Positions 1-8,686 of a stretch of DNA of 64,000 nucleotides are shown in pieces. A program made the position numbers and the translations under genes. The notes below the pieces were generated by a model that worked only from the letters and a program-made list of their open reading frames with translations, was not told the DNA's origin and made no database searches. Origin of the DNA: Paraburkholderia fungorum. Its GTDB lineage: Bacteria > Pseudomonadota > Gammaproteobacteria > Burkholderiales > Burkholderiaceae. The DNA lies in NCBI RefSeq assembly GCF_902833645.1, contig NZ_CADFGE010000001.1, forward strand, positions 744,001 through 808,000, written 5' to 3'. The number at the start of each line of letters is the position of its first letter. The stretch's first letter is position 1.

Positions 1-522
1 GAGCCAGCCGAACGGATCGTCGGCGAGCGACGTGCTCAGCGCGCCGCGCAACGGGCTGTAGATGCGCTGCGCGAGCGCGTCGCGCAAGCTCGCATTCAAA
101 GCATTGCTGTGCACGAGCGTCGTACGGTCGGCGGGTGTCAGCAGACCGAAACGATAAGGCAGATACAGCGCCGCGATCTGCGACAGATCGAACGGTGGCA
201 ATTCCGCCGTCACCGAGCCGAACGCCCCGCTCTTCTGTAACGACGCGCCGAGCTGCTTTGCGGCCGCCTTCGCATGCGCGTCGTCATTGCTGGTGACGAG
301 AAAAACCGTGCGGTCGCCGAGCGCGCCTGCCAGCGTATCGACCGCCTTTTCGGCGACCGGATCCGCTTCGGTGGCAGGCAGCAATGCCAGCAGATTGGTC
401 TGCAACGGCGAAGGTCCGGCGAAACGCCAGCCGCAGTACAGCGCCGCGGCAAGCGCGAGCAACAGCCAGGCGGCGCGGATGCCCCACACCTGTTTCGCGG
501 ACCGCTGGCGCAGCACCTGCAT
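1..522 (-). CDS. MMPL/RND-type exporter, N-terminal part (runs off the window)
   Basis: The first 174 codons of an inner-membrane exporter can be read; the rest lies beyond position 1. The ATG at 522 overlaps the stop of the LolA-like gene (TAATG), so translation is probably coupled. The protein opens with a basic stretch and one hydrophobic segment (about residues 13-33, rich in Leu/Ala), followed by a soluble periplasmic-type region with the phrase LLALLPATE, as in MMPL proteins of aryl polyene and xanthomonadin clusters. There these proteins are thought to move the finished polyene lipid across the inner membrane. The family call rests on context plus the N-terminus only, because the multi-helix core is not in the window. 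Confidence 0.75.
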   Translation of the reverse strand, partial: MQVLRQRSAKQVWGIRAAWLLLALAAALYCGWRFAGPSPLQTNLLALLPATEADPVAEKAVDTLAGALGDRTVFLVTSNDDAHAKAAAKQLGASLQKSGAFGSVTAELPPFDLSQIAALYLPYRFGLLTPADRTTLVHSNALNASLRDALAQRIYSPLRGALSTSLADDPFGWL

Positions 523-1211
523 TACGGCGCTCCGAACAGGCTGCGCTCAGCCGGCGTCGGCTCGCTTACCGCCGCGCTTTTTGCAAACTCGAGCTTCGTG
601 ACGTCGCCGTTCGCGAGCGTGATGCGCAGACTTTGCAGATAGTCGCCGCCATTCATCTGCAAGCCTTTGATCGACTGCGCAATCTGCGGCTGGTTCGGCG
701 TGAGTTGCATGCGCCACTGCGCGGCGCTGCCTTCGGCCTGCACGTCGAATTGCGAATACAGCGCCGACAGATCGCCGCCGAGCATCGCGCGCATCATCTT
801 CGAGACCTGGGCGACGCCGCGCGTGCCCTGGGCACTGCGGGCCGTTACGCGCTGACCGTTGGCGTTGACTTCGGTCACGCCTGCATCGGTGATCACGTAG
901 GTGGCCTTGTATGGCGTCTCTATCTGCCAGATCACGCCACGCTCGCGGAAGAACAGCAGCGAGCCCGTGCTGACGAGCGGTTGCTTCATCGCGGCGAGCG
1001 TCTGCGTCTGCGTGAATTGCGCGCGCACGCCTTTCGCTTGTGCAAGATGGGAGGCGATTTGCGAAACCAGCGCCGGGTTACCGGCGGCCTGCGTTGCTTC
1101 TGCCGCGACCGCTACTGCCGGCCAGGCTGTCAGGCCCGATACGCCAGCGAGGGTCAACGTGCCCAGCACTAGCCCTGCGGCCGTGCCCGTCACCCTGCTG
1201 CGCAAGTTCAT
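522..1211 (-). CDS. LolA-like outer-membrane lipoprotein carrier homologue
   Basis: A protein of about 229 aa with an N-terminal signal peptide (hydrophobic core GLVLGTLTLAGVSGL, Ala-rich cleavage region near residue 35). The mature part resembles LolA: a GVRAQFTQTQTLA segment, then IWQIETPYKATYVITD and GDLSALYSQFDV. LolA-like proteins in polyene pigment clusters are thought to carry the lipid through the periplasm. The start at 1211 gives an ATGA overlap with the thioesterase stop; an in-frame ATG at 1220 is an alternative. The 3' end overlaps the exporter start. It is a dedicated paralogue rather than the housekeeping LolA, judging by the operon. Confidence 0.8.
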   Translation of the reverse strand: MNLRSRVTGTAAGLVLGTLTLAGVSGLTAWPAVAVAAEATQAAGNPALVSQIASHLAQAKGVRAQFTQTQTLAAMKQPLVSTGSLLFFRERGVIWQIETPYKATYVITDAGVTEVNANGQRVTARSAQGTRGVAQVSKMMRAMLGGDLSALYSQFDVQAEGSAAQWRMQLTPNQPQIAQSIKGLQMNGGDYLQSLRITLANGDVTKLEFAKSAAVSEPTPAERSLFGAP

Positions 1212-1639
1212 CGTCCCCATACGCGCTCCAGCTTTTCGAACACGACCGGCGGCGACACGAACTGCAACTCCTGGGTCGCGGCGTCGACCGCGACCTGGAT
1301 CGTGTAACCCTTCGTCAGCCGCGTACCGGATGCACAATCGACGATCTCATAGCCTATTTTCAGGCGGTTTTCGTGTTCGAGCAGTTGTGTGCGTACTTCG
1401 ATCGCCTGGCCATAGGTGGCCGGGCGCACATACTTCAGATGCGCCTCCACGATGGGCCACAGGTAGCCCGAAGCCTGCATCTCGCGGTAGTCGTAGTCGA
1501 ACGTGCGTAACAGCGCCGCGCGGCCGATCTCGAAGTACTTCAGATAGTGGCCATGCCAGCACACGTTCATCGCGTCGACGTCGTGAAACGGCACTTCGAC
1601 CGTCGCGCTGGCTGTCAGCACCTTAGGGGAGCCGGTCAT
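1208..1639 (-). CDS. 4-hydroxybenzoyl-CoA-type hotdog thioesterase
   Basis: 143 aa, the usual length of a single hotdog thioesterase. Residues 18-45 carry the 4HBT signature: an Asp in PFHDVDAMNVCWHGHYLKYFE followed by the HGHYLKYFE helix. This family hydrolyses acyl-CoA or acyl-ACP thioesters. In aryl polyene clusters the matching enzyme is thought to edit or release chains from the ACP. The ATG at 1639 overlaps the stop of the ammonia-lyase gene (ATGA), and the stop overlaps the LolA-like gene. A longer reading frame upstream exists but lies inside the ammonia-lyase and is not used. Confidence 0.85.
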   Translation of the reverse strand: MTGSPKVLTASATVEVPFHDVDAMNVCWHGHYLKYFEIGRAALLRTFDYDYREMQASGYLWPIVEAHLKYVRPATYGQAIEVRTQLLEHENRLKIGYEIVDCASGTRLTKGYTIQVAVDAATQELQFVSPPVVFEKLERVWGR

Positions 1640-3243
1640 GCGTTCGAGCCTCCGCGATAGTCGTGCAGCAAATCGCATGCGGCGATGCGGGCGGTCAGCG
1701 CGCGCAGATCGCTCTCCAGCGCGCGGTCTTCGTCGACGAACGGCGAGTGCGCCGTCACGCTGTCGATAAAGCTTTGCAGCGGTGCGGGAACCGGCGTACC
1801 GCTGTCGATCTTCAGGCGCAGACGGGCCGCTTGCACCGTCGCGAGCGTGTGCGCGGCGGCAACCTGCTCGGTCAACTCCAGCACGCGCAAACAGTCGCGC
1901 GCGGCGATCGTGCCCATGCTGACCTTGTCCTGATTGTGCGCCTCGGTCGAACGCGAGAATACGCTCGCGGGCATCGTGTTCTTCAACGCTTCGGCGGTCC
2001 ATGCGGACGAGGAAATCTGCACGGCCTTGAAACCGTGATTGATCGCGGCGCGCGCCGGAGCCGCGCCCGACAGATTGCGCGGCAAGCCGTTATTGAAGTT
2101 CACGTCGACCAGCAGCGCGAGTTGCCGGTCCATCAGATCGGCAAGATTGGCGACCGCGACCTTCAGCGAGTCCATCGCGAACGCGATATGGCCACCGTAG
2201 AAGTTGCCGCCGTGCAGCACGCGCTCGTTGTCGGGATCGATCAGCGGGTTGTCGTTCGCGCTGTTCAGTTCGTTCTCGACATCGCGGCGCACCCACGACA
2301 ACGCATCGCGCGCGACGCCGATCACATGCGGCGCACAGCGAATCGAGTAGCGGTCTTGCAGACGATGCCCCGGCGTATCGTCGCGCCCGCTCAGATCGCT
2401 GCGAATCCATGCGGCGGCTTCGGCCTGGCCTACGTGCGGCTTCACCTCGAACAGCGTTGCATCAAAATGCGCGGCACGGCCGTCGAGCGCCACGGTTGAG
2501 AGCGCCGTGAGACGCGCGCTCAGGCGCGTCAGATGATCCGCACGCGCGAACGCGAGACACGCGAGACCCGTCATCACCGCGGTGCCGTTCATCAGCGCGA
2601 GACCTTCTTTCGGTGCGAGCGTCAACGGTGTATGACCGAGCTCAGCCCATACCTCGCGCACATTGCGCAACGCGCCCTCGAACATCACGTCGCGCTCGCC
2701 AGCAAGCGCGGCGGCCACATACGAGAGCGGCGTCAGATCGCCGCTGGCGCCAACCGACCCTTCGGACGGAATACGCGGCAGCACGCCATGATTGATCAGG
2801 TCGGCGAGACGCTCGAGCAACACGGGACGCACGCCCGAAAAACCGTACGCGAGCGAATTCAGACGCGCGGCGATCACCGCGAACGTTTGCGCATCGTCGA
2901 GATACTGACCCATTCCGCAGCCGTGGTAACGCGTCAGTTGCAGCGGCAAGGCCTCGACGAGTTCCATCGGCACATCGACCACGCATGCGTCGCCATAACC
3001 GGTGTTGACGCCGTATACGGTCGCGCCGGCCGCCAGATGCCGGCGCAGGAAATCCGCGCCGCGCTGAATGCGTGCGCGCCACGCCGGATCGGCGCTCAAT
3101 GCAACCGGCAGGCGGTGCTGGGCGATCGCGACGACCTCCTCGATCGTCAGCTTGCGCCCGCCGATCGTCACCGCCGCCGCGTTTGCGTGGGCGTTCTCAT
3201 TCGCGCGGGCATTCGGCGCGTCGATCAGATCATGTTCGGCCAT
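1636..3243 (-). CDS. HAL/PAL/TAL-family aromatic amino acid ammonia-lyase
   Basis: 535 aa, normal for bacterial histidine/tyrosine ammonia-lyases. The self-cyclising Ala-Ser-Gly triad that makes the MIO cofactor is at residues 166-168 in GSVGASGDLTPL; YGVNTGYG (77-84) and the FSGVRP region are also family hallmarks. The enzyme would deaminate an aromatic amino acid to an arylacrylate such as coumarate or cinnamate, a plausible starter for the aryl head group. The substrate-selectivity pair aligns to Tyr106-His107, which is neither the Ser-His usual for HAL nor the His-Leu/Phe-Leu of TAL/PAL. The ATG at 3243 overlaps the end of the glycosyltransferase fusion by 14 bases; longer upstream starts are rejected. 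Confidence 0.9.
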   Translation of the reverse strand: MAEHDLIDAPNARANENAHANAAAVTIGGRKLTIEEVVAIAQHRLPVALSADPAWRARIQRGADFLRRHLAAGATVYGVNTGYGDACVVDVPMELVEALPLQLTRYHGCGMGQYLDDAQTFAVIAARLNSLAYGFSGVRPVLLERLADLINHGVLPRIPSEGSVGASGDLTPLSYVAAALAGERDVMFEGALRNVREVWAELGHTPLTLAPKEGLALMNGTAVMTGLACLAFARADHLTRLSARLTALSTVALDGRAAHFDATLFEVKPHVGQAEAAAWIRSDLSGRDDTPGHRLQDRYSIRCAPHVIGVARDALSWVRRDVENELNSANDNPLIDPDNERVLHGGNFYGGHIAFAMDSLKVAVANLADLMDRQLALLVDVNFNNGLPRNLSGAAPARAAINHGFKAVQISSSAWTAEALKNTMPASVFSRSTEAHNQDKVSMGTIAARDCLRVLELTEQVAAAHTLATVQAARLRLKIDSGTPVPAPLQSFIDSVTAHSPFVDEDRALESDLRALTARIAACDLLHDYRGGSNA

Positions 3244-5011
3244 GTGTGCCTCGCTTGGGGCTGGCCCAGAAATCGAAGAAATTGAACCATTGATAAGGTG
3301 CCTTGCGGCAATAGTGTTCGAGGCGCGCCGCGTAACGCTGCGCCCACGCCGCAAGATGCTGCGTGCGCTCACGGCGCGGCAACTCGATACGCTCGGCAAA
3401 CGGCTCGAAATACAGACGGTAGCCGTCACGTTCTTTCAGGCAGAAGAACAGATAGACCGGGCAGCCCAGCGCATGCGCCAGCACGTAGGGGCCTTGCGCG
3501 AACGGCGCGGTCGAGCCGAGAAATTGCGCATCGACTGTGCGGCCCGCTTCATGAGCGGGCACGCGATCGCCGACGATCACCAGCAACTCGCCCGAGTCGA
3601 CACGCTCCTGCATCATCATGGCGGTCTCGGGACCGAAATCACTGACTTCGAGCAGATGCCGCGCGAACTGGCTATTCGCCGACGCCAGCACGCTATTGAA
3701 GCGCCGCGCATGTTCGGTGTAGACCACGGCGGTGACTTTCGCGTAGGCGCCTTGCGCGGCGAGCGCGCGAGTCATTTCCAGATTGCCGAGATGCGCGCCG
3801 ATCACGAGCGCACCCTTGCCGCTCGCGACCAGGGCTTCGAATGCCGACGGATCTTCGAATTTGACGTCGCCGTTGTTGACACGGCCGGACCATGCCGCCA
3901 GCTTGTCGAAGCCCGATTGCGCGAACGCCAGCATATGGCGATAGGCGGACAGCCAACCCGGACGCGGCGTATCGCCGTGCGGCGCGGTTTGGCTGAGATG
4001 CGTGAAATAGTTGCTCGACGCCTCGCGCGCGGCACGGCCCGTGAGCAGAAAATACGCGACGATCGGATGCAGCCAGAGCGCGGTGAAACGGCGGCCGAAC
4101 AGCTTGCAACTGAGCGCGAGCAAAGACATGCCCAGGTGACTGCCGCGTTCGGCGATGCGCCACCAGTCTTGCTGATTCTGTTCGCGCGACCCGGCCGGCT
4201 GGCCCGGTTCACCTGGATGATCCGGCTTACCCGGCTCGCGCGGCTCACTTGCAACAGCCGCGCGGCGTGGCATCACCTTGTGCGCGAGCAGCATCGGCAG
4301 ACGCCACAGCATGCCGAACACGAGCCGCGTATGACTGCGGCTGATACGCACGTTGTCCCACAGCACATCGAAATGCGAGACGCCGTCGCTTGCATAGGTG
4401 ACGCGCGTCGGAATCGAGCGGAAGGCCGCACGCCGCCAGTAAAGACGCACGAGAATTTCGATGTCGAAGTCCATGCGGGTCGGCAGTTGCACGCTGTCGA
4501 TCAGCTCGCAGGCCAGCGCCAGTGGATAAAGGCGAAAGCCGCACATCGAATCGCGAATCGTCAGCGAAAGCGTTTCGATCCACACCCATACGTGCGTCAG
4601 ATAACGGCCGTAAAGGCGCGCTTTCGGCACGCTCTCGTCATAGACCGGGCGGCCGAGGATCACCGTGCCCGGTTCCGCACGCGCCGCTTCGATGAAGCGT
4701 GGCACATCCGTCGCATCGTGCTGACCGTCGGCATCGATCTGCAGCGCATGCGTGTAAGCCGCGGCGCGCGCGGCACGCAGCCCCGCCATCACCGCTGCAC
4801 CCTTGCCGCCGTTGACCGGCAAACGCAGCAGCGTGAGCTGCCCCGCGTACTGCCGCGCCAGCGCGGCGAGCACCTGCTGGGTCGCCTCATCGCTGCCATC
4901 GTCGACAACAAAGATCGGCAAGCCGTGCACCGCGAGGTGAGCCACGGTCGCGCCGATCGCGTCCTTGTGGTTGTAAATCGGAATCACGATGCATGCAGCG
5001 ATGCTCATCAT
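3230..5011 (-). CDS. Family 2 glycosyltransferase fused to a lipid A-type acyltransferase
   Basis: 593 aa in two parts. Residues 1-240 are a GT2 fold: CIVIPIYNHKD, FVVDDGSDE and the metal-binding DADGQHD. After a Pro/Gly/Glu-rich linker (about 250-285, repeated EPG/KPD-like steps) comes a LpxL/HtrB-like acyltransferase with AHLGNLEMTRAL and IVGDRVPAHEAGR. The pair would glycosylate and acylate the polyene to anchor it in the outer membrane; this is inferred from similar genes in aryl polyene and xanthomonadin clusters. The ATGATG at 5011/5008 overlaps the ligase stop. The protein is probably cytoplasmic or peripheral to the inner membrane. Confidence 0.87.
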   Translation of the reverse strand: MMSIAACIVIPIYNHKDAIGATVAHLAVHGLPIFVVDDGSDEATQQVLAALARQYAGQLTLLRLPVNGGKGAAVMAGLRAARAAAYTHALQIDADGQHDATDVPRFIEAARAEPGTVILGRPVYDESVPKARLYGRYLTHVWVWIETLSLTIRDSMCGFRLYPLALACELIDSVQLPTRMDFDIEILVRLYWRRAAFRSIPTRVTYASDGVSHFDVLWDNVRISRSHTRLVFGMLWRLPMLLAHKVMPRRAAVASEPREPGKPDHPGEPGQPAGSREQNQQDWWRIAERGSHLGMSLLALSCKLFGRRFTALWLHPIVAYFLLTGRAAREASSNYFTHLSQTAPHGDTPRPGWLSAYRHMLAFAQSGFDKLAAWSGRVNNGDVKFEDPSAFEALVASGKGALVIGAHLGNLEMTRALAAQGAYAKVTAVVYTEHARRFNSVLASANSQFARHLLEVSDFGPETAMMMQERVDSGELLVIVGDRVPAHEAGRTVDAQFLGSTAPFAQGPYVLAHALGCPVYLFFCLKERDGYRLYFEPFAERIELPRRERTQHLAAWAQRYAARLEHYCRKAPYQWFNFFDFWASPKRGTHGRT

Positions 5012-6705
5012 GCAGGCTCCCGATACACGATCACGCCGGACGCGCATTCACGCCCGCTCAAGCGGTAACTGAACTGCACGCGTCCACGTGCTGCGTCGTG
5101 CGCAAGCGTGAGATTGAGCACCGCGCCCGGGGGCACGGGCGCCATGAACTTGAGCCGGTCGATCGATGCCGGCGCGCTCACGGCCGGCACATGCTCGGCA
5201 GCCAGACGCACGGCCCAGTGCACCTGAACGACACCCGGCAGAATCGGCAAACCGGGGAAATGGCCGGCGAAATGCACGAGCGTGGGCGGCACCCGCAGTT
5301 CGTAGTGCAAGCTATCGGCGCTGCGGGCTTCGGCAAGCACTTCCATGCCGTCCGCGCGCGGCGCGAACGCCGCAGCGAGCGCGGCCACCGGCAGTTTGCC
5401 GCGCGCGTCGAACGGCAAGGCGAGGCGAAAACGCCAATGGCGCGGCAGCACCACCACATCGAAATACGCAGCGAGATGCCGGCGCAAGATCTTCGCGAAT
5501 TGCACACGGCCTTCGGTGCGCAATGCTTCGCTGCCGGCTTCAGTGAGCGCCACCACGGCGCCGACGCGCTCGCGCGAGGCGCCTTCCAGCGGCACGATCG
5601 CCGCTTGCGCGACATACGGATGCAGCGCGAGACGCGCTTCGAGCTCCGGCAGAGACACGCGCTTGCCATCCAGCTTGAGCACACGATCGAGCCGACCCTG
5701 CAAGCGGAAGCGGCCCTCGGCGTCGAAGGCGATCTTGTCGTCCGTACGATGCCAGCCGACGTGATCGAGATGCGGCGAGCGAACGTTCAGCGCACCGTCT
5801 TCGTCGCAGCGCACTTCGATGCCGCACACCGGTTGCCATGCATCGGTCTGATCCTGACGACGCCACGCGATGCCGCCGGTCTCCGTACTGCCGTAGATTT
5901 CGAGCGGCGCGGCGCCGTAGGCAGCCGCATATTCCTGCGCGGCTTCCAGGGCAAGCGGGCCACCTGAAGAAAAGAATGCACGCGGTGCCGGCGTCAACGC
6001 GGCAAAGCCTGGCAACGCGGGCCAACGCGACAATTGAGCGGGCGTGGAGACGACCACCGTCGCCCCACACTGCCCGATCTGCGCCTGCAAATGCATCGGC
6101 TCGATGCTGATCGCGCGCTCAAAGGCGCGGCCCGCTGCGAGCGGCCACATGATGCGAAACAGCAGCCCGTAGATGTGATGATGCGGCACGCTCGCAAGCA
6201 TCGTCGCATTGCCGACCAGCATGCCCCACTGCTTTTCGAGCGTGTGGACTTCGGCATTGAATTGCGCGAGTGACTTGCGGATCGGTTTGGGAGTACCGCT
6301 GCTGCCGGAGGTATAGAGCGTCAACGGGGCGTGCGGATCGATCGTATACACGGCCGGCCCGGGTAACGCATCGGTGTCCTGCATATGATGCGGCAGGTCC
6401 GCATCGGTCAGCACGGCGTCGTACGCGTCGGCGAGATCGGCGAGATAACCCGGTGTCGCATTGGCCGGAATCACCGGCTCCTTGCCGCACGCGAACAACG
6501 CAAACAGCGCGCAGGAAAAATCGAAAGGATCGTCGATACACAGCGCGTAGCGTTGCGCGTCTTGCGCCTGCAGTAACGCGACCAGCGCTGAAACGCGCGC
6601 GCGAAACGCAGCACGGTCGAGCACCGTGGCGCCGTCGCGGCATACCGGTGCATTCGCGACGGAGGCCTCAAGAGCCGCCGACAACAAATCATGCAACGCA
6701 ATCAT
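5008..6705 (-). CDS. Acyl-AMP ligase fused to a FabZ-like hotdog dehydratase
   Basis: 565 aa. Residues 1-460 are an ANL-superfamily adenylating enzyme with the P-loop YTSGSSGTPKP (131-141) and the IYGSTETGG motif; it would activate an aromatic acid and load it on an ACP. Residues 466-565 are a FabA/FabZ-like hotdog with GHFPGLPILPG, keeping the catalytic His (482). The FabZ Glu position is His496 instead, so the dehydratase chemistry may differ or be lost. In E. coli-type aryl polyene clusters these functions are, as far as I recall, separate genes. The start at 6705 overlaps the membrane-protein stop (ATGA). Confidence 0.87.
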   Translation of the reverse strand: MIALHDLLSAALEASVANAPVCRDGATVLDRAAFRARVSALVALLQAQDAQRYALCIDDPFDFSCALFALFACGKEPVIPANATPGYLADLADAYDAVLTDADLPHHMQDTDALPGPAVYTIDPHAPLTLYTSGSSGTPKPIRKSLAQFNAEVHTLEKQWGMLVGNATMLASVPHHHIYGLLFRIMWPLAAGRAFERAISIEPMHLQAQIGQCGATVVVSTPAQLSRWPALPGFAALTPAPRAFFSSGGPLALEAAQEYAAAYGAAPLEIYGSTETGGIAWRRQDQTDAWQPVCGIEVRCDEDGALNVRSPHLDHVGWHRTDDKIAFDAEGRFRLQGRLDRVLKLDGKRVSLPELEARLALHPYVAQAAIVPLEGASRERVGAVVALTEAGSEALRTEGRVQFAKILRRHLAAYFDVVVLPRHWRFRLALPFDARGKLPVAALAAAFAPRADGMEVLAEARSADSLHYELRVPPTLVHFAGHFPGLPILPGVVQVHWAVRLAAEHVPAVSAPASIDRLKFMAPVPPGAVLNLTLAHDAARGRVQFSYRLSGRECASGVIVYREPA

Positions 6706-7367
6706 GCCGCCTCCGAACGCGCGGCTCGCGGCAGCACGACCAGATAACGCCAGATAATCTCGGCCACCAGCAGCACGCCGATCAATCCATAGGCGATCGC
6801 GCCGTTATAGAGCGACCAGTTCGCACGGCTCCAGTACAGCGCCGTATAAGCGGAGAACACACCGTTCAGCGCGAAGAAAGCACACCACACCTGGGTCACG
6901 CGCCGCGTATGGCGCACGGCGCCTGGCAACAGGTTCGGATTGCCCAGCCGCGCGAATTTTTCGATCATCGACGGCCCGCGCACCAGCGTCGCGCCGAACG
7001 CGATCAGCAGCCCCAGATTGACGAGCGACGGATAGAGGCGCAACAGCAGTTCGCTGTTGGTGAGTACGATCGCCGCCGAGGCGCAGCTCAGCAAGCCGAC
7101 CACGGTCCAATCTATCGAGGAAAGCCGGCGCAACGAGGTCGCGACCGGACCGCTGCCGGCCCAGCGCTGCAGCCACAGAATCGCAAACAGCATGCAGCCG
7201 ACGTAGCGCGGCGTGTCCCAGCGCCAGGCGCACAGAATCAGCGCGGGGTATGCGAGTTTCAACATAACCTGGAGCACCGCTTTGGCCCAGTGCCGCTGGG
7301 TGCCGGACGATGCCTCGAGAGGCTCGCTCGTCGCCGCTTGCATTCGCGAGCGCACGGCTGGCATCAA
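6702..7367 (-). CDS. Polytopic membrane protein of the polyene cluster (COG4648-like)
   Basis: 221 aa with about six hydrophobic segments (for example LAYPALILCAW, VGCMLFAILWL, WTVVGLLSCASAAIVL, LGLLIAFGATLV and GLIGVLLVAEIIW). The conserved-looking RGPSMIEKFARL loop and the VWCAFFALNGVFSAYTAL stretch match the COG4648 membrane proteins that accompany aryl polyene genes, whose role is not known. ATG at 7367 overlaps the ACP stop and the gene's own stop overlaps the ligase start, so it is translated as part of the operon. No catalytic motif is visible. Confidence 0.75.
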   Translation of the reverse strand: MMPAVRSRMQAATSEPLEASSGTQRHWAKAVLQVMLKLAYPALILCAWRWDTPRYVGCMLFAILWLQRWAGSGPVATSLRRLSSIDWTVVGLLSCASAAIVLTNSELLLRLYPSLVNLGLLIAFGATLVRGPSMIEKFARLGNPNLLPGAVRHTRRVTQVWCAFFALNGVFSAYTALYWSRANWSLYNGAIAYGLIGVLLVAEIIWRYLVVLPRAARSEAA

Positions 7368-7615
7368 CCCTGTGCCGCCAGCAGCGACTCGACTGCAACG
7401 ATCACGTCGCCGACCGTGCGTACCGACTTGAACTCTTCCGGCTTGATGCGGCGGCCCGTCATTTCCTGCAGTTTGATCGCAAGGTCCACGGCGTCGATGC
7501 TGTCGAGATCGAGTTCTTCGAAGAGGTGCGCCTCGGGCGTCACGCGCTCCGGCTCGATCGCGAAGTTCTCTTTGAAGATGGCGCGGATGCGTTCAAGAAT
7601 CTCTGCCTCGGACAC
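7364..7615 (-). CDS. Acyl carrier protein (second of the pair)
   Basis: 83 aa, the typical ACP length. It has the phosphopantetheine attachment motif LDLDSIDAVDL with the Ser around residue 38, and an acidic helix II. It would carry the growing aryl polyene chain or the activated starter. It begins two bases after the stop of the other ACP. A two-ACP arrangement, one for starter loading and one for extension, is characteristic of these clusters; which does which cannot be told from sequence. Confidence 0.92.
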   Translation of the reverse strand: MSEAEILERIRAIFKENFAIEPERVTPEAHLFEELDLDSIDAVDLAIKLQEMTGRRIKPEEFKSVRTVGDVIVAVESLLAAQG

Positions 7616-7617
7616 GA

Positions 7618-7917
7618 TTAATCCCCTTTTTTTGTGGTTTCGTTCACAGCGTCGACTGTTTCGCGTTGACTCGCGACCAGCGCGGCCAGCGTGCTGATCG
7701 AGCGGAAGTGTTCGCGGGTGCGTTCGTCGTTCGCTGCGATGGTCAGTTGGTATTGTTTGCGCAGCACGATGCCGATTTCGAGCGCGTCGATCGAATCGAG
7801 ACCGATGCCGTCGGTATCGAACAACGGGGCATCGTCGTCGATATCGGCCGGGCTCAGGTCCTCCAGATCGAGGGCTTCGATCAGGAGCTGTTTAATTTCC
7901 AGTTTTAAAGAATCCAT
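7618..7917 (-). CDS. Acyl carrier protein (first of the pair)
   Basis: 99 aa with the carrier motif GIGLDSIDALEIGI (Ser about residue 42) and an acidic N-terminal half (LEDLSPADIDDDAPLF). The C-terminus is longer than that of the neighbouring ACP and ends with a polar KKGD tail. Its 5' end overlaps the end of the acyltransferase gene by 26 bases. It is a carrier for the polyene-synthesising ketosynthase/dehydratase set. Confidence 0.92.
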   Translation of the reverse strand: MDSLKLEIKQLLIEALDLEDLSPADIDDDAPLFDTDGIGLDSIDALEIGIVLRKQYQLTIAANDERTREHFRSISTLAALVASQRETVDAVNETTKKGD

Positions 7918-8686
7918 AATCGAACAGGTGCTGGGTGATATGTGCTTCGATGGCGCTGGTTACGCTGCGCGCCGCGAGAGACGGTGAAGTGTCATGGTCC
8001 GCAAGTTGCTCGACGCCGAACGGCTCGAGCACGTTCACGCGTATCCGGAACGCGCGCGCCGGCACGTCGTACCAGCGCATCTGCTTGGTGAATGCCGGCG
8101 GATCGCAATCCATCAGAACCGGCACGATCGGCGCACCGACCTTCAACGCCATGTGCGCGAAACCGCGTGAAAACGCGTGCAGCCGGTTCGGCGCCGGGCT
8201 GCGCGTGCCTTCGGGAAAAATGATCATCGTGTAGCCTGCTGCGAGCTGCCGCGCGCCGGCTTCGACGAGTTCCGAGGGATCGGCATTGCTCACATACTCC
8301 GCCGAACGCACGATTCCCCAGAAACACGGGTTGCCCCAGTGCGCGTTTTTCACCACGCAACAGGCCCGCGGCGTGAGCGACAGCAGCACCATCACGTCGA
8401 GGTAGGTCGGGTGGTTCGCGACTACGATTGCCGGAGCGCCCGCGCGCAATGCCTGCGCGCCCGACACCTCGAGCTCCATCACGCCGATGCACCGCAATAC
8501 CGCGACCAGTGCGCGGAAGAACCAGTGGATCACCGTTGTCACTGCAAGCTGGCGCGAGGCCCGGTGCGGCCATAGCCACGCGAGCGGGAACACCAGCACC
8601 GAAAACAGCAGGCCGCAGACGCCAAACACGACGAAGGCCATGCCTGTCGCGCAGAACCGCCAAACATAATCAAGCCGCCTGTTCAT
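7892..8686 (-). CDS. 1-acyl-glycerol-3-phosphate-type acyltransferase (PlsC family)
   Basis: 264 aa from the ATG at 8686. One or two N-terminal hydrophobic helices (VWRFCATGMAFVVFGVCGLLFSVLVF) are followed by the acyltransferase box NHPTYLD (NHx4D) and the FPEGTRS motif; the GAPIVPVLMD segment is the third family block. It probably transfers an acyl group onto the polyene glycerolipid or a sugar, an inference from the operon. The start overlaps the end of the ketosynthase-like gene by 17 bases. A longer upstream reading is rejected because it would run through that gene. Confidence 0.85.
   Translation of the reverse strand: MNRRLDYVWRFCATGMAFVVFGVCGLLFSVLVFPLAWLWPHRASRQLAVTTVIHWFFRALVAVLRCIGVMELEVSGAQALRAGAPAIVVANHPTYLDVMVLLSLTPRACCVVKNAHWGNPCFWGIVRSAEYVSNADPSELVEAGARQLAAGYTMIIFPEGTRSPAPNRLHAFSRGFAHMALKVGAPIVPVLMDCDPPAFTKQMRWYDVPARAFRIRVNVLEPFGVEQLADHDTSPSLAARSVTSAIEAHITQHLFDYGFFKTGN

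Noticed and set aside
3068..5068. A 666-codon plus-strand open frame opposite the glycosyltransferase gene
   Set aside because: GC-rich antisense frames stay open by composition. The minus strand encodes clear domains here, with operon-style overlaps.
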